From assembly GCF_000222585.1 (NCBI RefSeq), contig NZ_AFWE01000226.1, positions 1 to 64,000 on the forward strand: a stretch of 64,000 nt of DNA, in the 5' to 3' direction. A program made the position numbers and the translations under genes. The notes under the pieces are model-generated. The model had not been told where the DNA came from. It was given only the letters and a program-made list of their open reading frames with translations, and did not search any database. This document shows, piece after piece, positions 60,237 through 64,000 of the stretch (its first letter is position 1; each line of letters starts with the position of its first letter). This DNA comes from Vibrio scophthalmi LMG 19158 (lineage in GTDB: Bacteria; Pseudomonadota; Gammaproteobacteria; Enterobacterales; Vibrionaceae).

Positions 60237-61463
60237 ATGTCTCTCTTGAAGTATTCTTATTTTGCACGCCAACCGATATTGAACCGGGAAAAACAAACCA
60301 TCGGTTACGAGCTATTGTTCCGAGATGGTCCAAGCAACACTTTCCCCAATATCGATCCCGAACTGGCGACCAGTCGTTTATTGTCTGATCATATGCTGAC
60401 CACCCAAAGTGAAACCTTGGGTGACAAACTCGGCTTTATCAATTTTCCCTATGCCAGTTTGATCAAGCAGCTACCTAGCCTGTTCTCCGCCGAGAATATG
60501 GTGATTGAAATCCTTGAAGATTGCCAGCCAACACCAGAGTTGTTGGCGGCAGTACGTTCGCTACATCAACAAGGCTATACCCTAGCGTTGGATGACTTTA
60601 TTCCCAATAAAGAATGGCGCGAGTTTCTGCCTTACATCTCAATCATTAAATTCGATATCCATGTCGTACCGATTGAAAAAGCCAAGATCTATATTGATAG
60701 CTTGAATAAGTACAACATCGAATTTCTCGCTGAAAAAATTGAAACACACCAAGAATACCAACAAGCACTACAGGCGGGCTTTGTTTACTTTCAAGGTTAC
60801 TTTTTTGCCAAGCCTGAAATGGTACAAAAGAAAGCTTTAGAGCCATCGTTTATGACGGTGATTGAACTGATCACTGAAATATCTCAAGATCAGCTGGATT
60901 TCAAAGTGTTGGAGCATTTGGTTTCCAAAGACGTCACCTTATCGTACAAATTGCTGCGCTACGTCAACGCGTCGGCCATGGTCAGCAACAAGATCCACTC
61001 CTTCAAACAAGCACTGATTTACCTCGGTGAAGACCGACTGCGCAAATTTATCTCTCTCGTCGCCCTTTCGGCCACGCAAGAAGGTAAACCGGATCATCTT
61101 TATACCTTGTCAATTCAGCGCGCGAAATTCTGTCAACTGTTAAGCCAGCAAATGCGGTTGAGTAAGACACCTAAGAAGAGCCATGCGTTTTTAACCGGCA
61201 TGTTTTCACTGCTCGATTCATTGCTCGATCGCCCTTTAGAAGACATTCTCAATGATGTGCCGATCGACGATGCGATCTTTCAAGCTCTGATCGAAAAACG
61301 CGGCGTGTTAGGCGGGCTATTGATGTTGGTCAGCGCTTACGAAAAAGCACATTGGGATAAAGCCGCCAGCATTAGTTTTAAACTCAAACTCAGTGACCAA
61401 GCCGTTGCCAAAGCTTATCAAGAATCAATACGCTGGACAGCAGAACTGGTTGAAGTGCAGTAG
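60237..61463 (+). CDS. Degenerate EAL plus HDOD domain protein
   Basis: A 408-residue cytosolic protein: EAL-like domain (about 1-205) and HDOD domain (about 210-395; [20 protein letters not shown]). The EAL catalytic motifs are altered: YELLFRD replaces the EALLR block (residues 25-27 ELL), the ELTE block reads EILED, DDFG is LALDDF without Gly, and AEGVE is AEKIE. Thus cyclic-di-GMP hydrolysis is unlikely and a binding or regulatory role is more plausible, as for other YuxH/CdgJ-type Vibrio proteins. ATG 60237 (TTG before it in frame). It follows lpxH by 66 bp. Confidence 0.87.
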   Translation: MSLLKYSYFARQPILNREKQTIGYELLFRDGPSNTFPNIDPELATSRLLSDHMLTTQSETLGDKLGFINFPYASLIKQLPSLFSAENMVIEILEDCQPTPELLAAVRSLHQQGYTLALDDFIPNKEWREFLPYISIIKFDIHVVPIEKAKIYIDSLNKYNIEFLAEKIETHQEYQQALQAGFVYFQGYFFAKPEMVQKKALEPSFMTVIELITEISQDQLDFKVLEHLVSKDVTLSYKLLRYVNASAMVSNKIHSFKQALIYLGEDRLRKFISLVALSATQEGKPDHLYTLSIQRAKFCQLLSQQMRLSKTPKKSHAFLTGMFSLLDSLLDRPLEDILNDVPIDDAIFQALIEKRGVLGGLLMLVSAYEKAHWDKAASISFKLKLSDQAVAKAYQESIRWTAELVEVQ

Positions 61464-61528
61464 CGCTTTACTCTCAGCGAGTGGCTCAATACACTAGCGC
61501 CAATTTCAGCTTAACTAATGGTACTCGT

Positions 61529-62032
61529 ATGAGTCATTGTCCTTGCGGTAACCCAACGAATTACGAACAGTGCTGCCAACCTGTTCACCTTGATCATCAC
61601 CAAGCTAAAACGCCAGAGCAACTGATGCGTGCTCGTTACAGTGCACACGTAAAAGGTTTGGTCGATTTTGTCGTAGCAACCTATCACCCAAGTTGCGAAG
61701 CCGAAGCACAACGTGACGCCATCGCAGACTCAGTAAACAGCAACTGGCTCTCACTCGATGTACTCGGCAGCGAAGATGGTCAAAACAGCGACGAAGGTTT
61801 TGTTACATTCCAAGCTTATTTTGAACAAGAAGACGACGAGTTTTGCCTTGAGGAACGTTCACGCTTTGTACGTGAAAACGATCTTTGGTACTACATTGAT
61901 GGGGAATATGCCGAACAAGCTGCCGAGCCACAAGATGAAAGATTGTCACAACCAATCAAAAGTCTCAAAGTGGGGCGAAATGACCCATGCATTTGTGGCA
62001 GCGGTAAAAAATTTAAGAAGTGCTGCGGATAA
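61529..62032 (+). CDS. ychJ: YchJ family SEC-C motif protein
   Basis: A 167-residue UPF0225 protein with two SEC-C-like zinc motifs: [13 protein letters not shown] at the N-terminus and [16 protein letters not shown] at the C-terminus. The middle is an NTF2-like fold ([20 protein letters not shown]). Function unknown. Start at ATG 61529; the frame extends back to 61481 without a family-like N-terminus. Ribosome-binding site is weak. Confidence 0.9.
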   Translation: MSHCPCGNPTNYEQCCQPVHLDHHQAKTPEQLMRARYSAHVKGLVDFVVATYHPSCEAEAQRDAIADSVNSNWLSLDVLGSEDGQNSDEGFVTFQAYFEQEDDEFCLEERSRFVRENDLWYYIDGEYAEQAAEPQDERLSQPIKSLKVGRNDPCICGSGKKFKKCCG

Positions 62033-62040
62033 TTAAACAA

Positions 62041-62070
62041 AAAAGGTAGATGATTGTGCATCTACCTTTT
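62041..62070. terminator. Terminator between ychJ and yeaC
   Basis: AAAAGGTAGATG pairs with CATCTACCTTTT around a 6-nt loop, with A and T tracts on both sides, between convergent genes. Confidence 0.88.
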
Positions 62071-62089
62071 TATTATCGACAACTTGACG

Positions 62090-62377
62090 TTATTCACTGT
62101 CATTTGGGTTAACACGAACAATATCGGATTGTTGTTTCTGAAATTGCTTTTTCAGCTCCGTTTTGGATTTAAAGCTAATTTCGCCTCCCTGAGCAACCGT
62201 CATATGCTGAGCTTCCTCATTGTGCTTAGCTTGATAGAGCATGACGGCTTGCATACACGAATCACGTTGTTGTTGAGAAAGTACGGTTCCTTCTGGCCAC
62301 TTGCCTGTCTCAACGGCAAAAAGTAAGCGTTGGTAAGCATCAGGCGTTATGGCATTGACTAACTGCTCTGCGTCCAT
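62090..62377 (-). CDS. yeaC: YeaC family DUF1315 protein
   Basis: A 95-residue protein of the YeaC family: ITPDAYQRLLFAVETGKWPE, LSQQQRDSCMQAVMLYQAKH and NEEAQHMTV are conserved. Function unknown. In E. coli yeaC stands next to msrB (yeaA) and gapA; here msrB is 1 kb further on, with the DUF2989 gene between. Confidence 0.9.
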   Translation of the reverse strand: MDAEQLVNAITPDAYQRLLFAVETGKWPEGTVLSQQQRDSCMQAVMLYQAKHNEEAQHMTVAQGGEISFKSKTELKKQFQKQQSDIVRVNPNDSE

Positions 62378-62481
62378 GAGTTATCCTTCTTATCATCGTT
62401 ATGAGCAAAACATAACTGGCTCGCTATATGAGTCAAGACAAGAACCCAGAATAAGCGTATCTGATCACAAGCATTGAAATT

Positions 62482-63300
62482 ATGAATAGACTCAAGTTGG
62501 CAACCACCATTGGCTTAGGTTTTCTCCTCAGCGGATGTTTTGAAGGACGAAAAAATACCGAGCAACTTTGTGCAGAAAACCCTGCACTCCGCTGTGAACT
62601 ACTCAATATGGATGATGGACAATGTCGTGTACCACGCACAGACTTAGTTTGGCATCGCTTTGAAGTGCTGAAAGATCCCTCGGATATCAACAAAATTCGC
62701 GAGTATCATTTCTTGGCTGACTATAAAAAGTGTTTGACGTTAGCTGCACAAATTCAGCCGATGGATCAAAATAACCGCAAAGAAAAACGCTTTACCTCAC
62801 AGATGAATGTCACGGATGATCAAGTTCGCTTAATTAACGAGTTAAAGCAATCAACCTCGCCTCAAGCGCTCTATTTCCTCTGGAGCCAAGAAGGTGATGA
62901 ACAGGCACAGCGTCAATTTTTGCAACTTGAAGGGACACAAGCACTAGAGAGTGCCGAAATGCAATATGCGTTAGCTACCTTCTATACCAGTCGTGATGCT
63001 GAGAAGACGCTCTACTTACTTAACCGCTCACTTGAATTAGCGGATGGTACACAGCCCAATATTGATGCAATCAAAACACTGGCCAGTATCAACTTCCAGC
63101 AAAACCGCAAAGAGTTGGCTTATATATGGGCACTCGTCGCCAGTCACTTCGATGTCAAAACCGCCTCAGCCAATAATCGACAGTTAATGTATGGCTTTAG
63201 TGAAGACAAATATCAGCAACTGAGTGATATTGCAGATAAGGTGCACAATGCGATTGAAGATGGCAAATATACCACCAGCATGATCCCACAATATGAGTGA
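62482..63300 (+). CDS. DUF2989 lipoprotein
   Basis: A 272-residue lipoprotein (signal LGFLLSGC, Cys19) of the DUF2989 family of Vibrionaceae and relatives. ENPALRCELLNMDDGQCRVPRTDLVW is a conserved Cys-containing block (given here: AENPALRCELLN and GQCRVPRTDLVW); the rest is helical, TPR-like. Function unknown. Divergent from yeaC. Confidence 0.85.
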   Translation: MNRLKLATTIGLGFLLSGCFEGRKNTEQLCAENPALRCELLNMDDGQCRVPRTDLVWHRFEVLKDPSDINKIREYHFLADYKKCLTLAAQIQPMDQNNRKEKRFTSQMNVTDDQVRLINELKQSTSPQALYFLWSQEGDEQAQRQFLQLEGTQALESAEMQYALATFYTSRDAEKTLYLLNRSLELADGTQPNIDAIKTLASINFQQNRKELAYIWALVASHFDVKTASANNRQLMYGFSEDKYQQLSDIADKVHNAIEDGKYTTSMIPQYE

Positions 63301-63372
63301 GCACAATATGAGTGAGATCGACGCTAACGGAACGAGTTAACTGATCGTTCCACCTGAAAGATTCAAACAAAC

Positions 63373-63393
63373 AGCGGTGATTTATTCACCGCT
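63373..63393 (+). terminator. Terminator of the DUF2989 gene, overlapping the msrB stop
   Basis: AGCGGTGA pairs with TCACCGCT around 5 nt, followed by TTTTTT on the plus strand. The second arm is also the last codons of msrB (Lys-Ser-Gly-Glu-stop) on the minus strand. Confidence 0.82.
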
Positions 63394-63801
63394 TTTTTGT
63401 TGATTGTTGAAAATTAACGACACAGAATTGACACAGAATCGTTCACCCGTCGTTGGTGGACCATCGGGAAAAACGTGACCTAAATGGCTATCGCAACTGG
63501 CGCAGCGGATCTCAGAACGAACCATTCCGTGACTCAAGTCTTGTAAATAACGAATCGCTTGGTCGTCAATCGGGGCATCAAAACTTGGCCAACCACACCC
63601 TGAGTCGAACTTATTATCCGATTGAAAGAGTGGCGCTTGGCAACACGTACAGGAATAAACCCCACTTTCTCGGTTGTGTAACAACTTGCCACTAAAAGGG
63701 GCTTCAGTCCCCTGCTCTCGACAAACTCGAAACTCCTCATCAGACAAGCGATCGCGCCAGTATTCATCTGGCTTTGAAACCTTTTCAATTTCTCTTTTCA
63801 T
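63382..63801 (-). CDS. msrB: Peptide-methionine (R)-S-oxide reductase MsrB
   Basis: A 139-residue enzyme repairing methionine-R-sulfoxide. Zinc-binding CTCC and CASC pairs, [13 protein letters not shown] and [10 protein letters not shown] are present, and catalytic Cys in [13 protein letters not shown]. No signal peptide, so cytosolic. The 3' end lies within the convergent terminator. In relatives gapA lies just upstream on the opposite strand; only 199 bp of that side are visible here and no gene start was seen. Confidence 0.96.
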   Translation of the reverse strand: MKREIEKVSKPDEYWRDRLSDEEFRVCREQGTEAPFSGKLLHNRESGVYSCTCCQAPLFQSDNKFDSGCGWPSFDAPIDDQAIRYLQDLSHGMVRSEIRCASCDSHLGHVFPDGPPTTGERFCVNSVSLIFNNQQKSGE

Positions 63802-64000
63802 TCGCTTACTCCTTTGTTTACTAATCTAATTTTACCTAGATTATCGCTAAAAATTTACCTTTATCGACCTTTTGTAGCACATACTTTCTCACCGTGATAG
63901 AGTAGTCCAACAGCTGGCTAAGATTTAGTCATGCGACCATTTTATGTCAACTGGCAGCTGAAAAAAGTAAATATCCGTATAAAAGATAACCATTTGCGAC

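Overview
This window looks like core chromosome of a Vibrio species, probably chromosome 1; the species cannot be named from sequence alone. Pointers are a torE-torC-torA TMAO reductase operon, the neighbourhood cmoM-mukF-mukE-mukB / elyC / torR / torD / purR / c-di-GMP riboswitch / tfoY (from memory the V. cholerae VC1714-VC1722 order), an aat-bpt pair, a monomeric NADP isocitrate dehydrogenase and many gammaproteobacterial housekeeping genes. No rRNA, tRNA, prophage, IS element or CRISPR array was seen.

Layout. 0-4 kb: torECA (minus strand). 4.4-10.3 kb: a FetB-like permease without its ATPase, a 58-codon small ORF, the formate channel focA, a TIGR02647 small protein, a PACE efflux pump divergent from a LysR regulator, a YeeZ-like dehydrogenase and a YdcF-like protein. 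10.3-16 kb: clpA-clpS, cspD and isocitrate dehydrogenase. 16.3-25.3 kb: rluE, an scsA/B/D-like thiol-redox cluster, aspS, a DUF72 protein, cmoA and cmoB with a 7-bp tandem repeat between them. 25.5-28.8 kb: a three-gene retropepsin-like / inactive transglutaminase-7TM / ATP-grasp module. 28.9-31.3 kb: an AT-rich accessory block of secreted proteins, including a trypsin-like protease. 31.7-39 kb: cmoM-mukFEB. 39-45 kb: elyC, torR, torD, purR, riboswitch-tfoY, a TVP38 membrane protein and a DUF2007 protein. 45.2-52.6 kb: an alpha/beta hydrolase, glgC-glgA, topA and yciN. 52.6-64 kb: a repeat-rich spacer, aroA, a glycine-zipper protein, aat-bpt-infA, tdk, cysS, ppiB-lpxH, an EAL-like/HDOD protein, ychJ, yeaC, a DUF2989 lipoprotein and msrB.

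Functional links across the window. TMAO respiration is split: the structural operon lies at 0-4 kb, while its regulator (torR) and maturation chaperone (torD) lie 36 kb away with tor-box-like sites between them. Four N-degron factors (aat, bpt, clpS, clpA) and three tRNA wobble-uridine enzymes (cmoA, cmoB, cmoM) are all present. Cyclic-di-GMP appears twice, as the riboswitch before tfoY and as a degenerate EAL/HDOD protein.

The least explained parts are the retropepsin/7TM/ATP-grasp module, the adjacent secreted-protease block, a perfect inverted pair of DnaA-box sequences after fetB, and two related heptanucleotide arrays that follow cmoA and yciN. All functional calls come from reading the sequence and remembered families; no database search was run.
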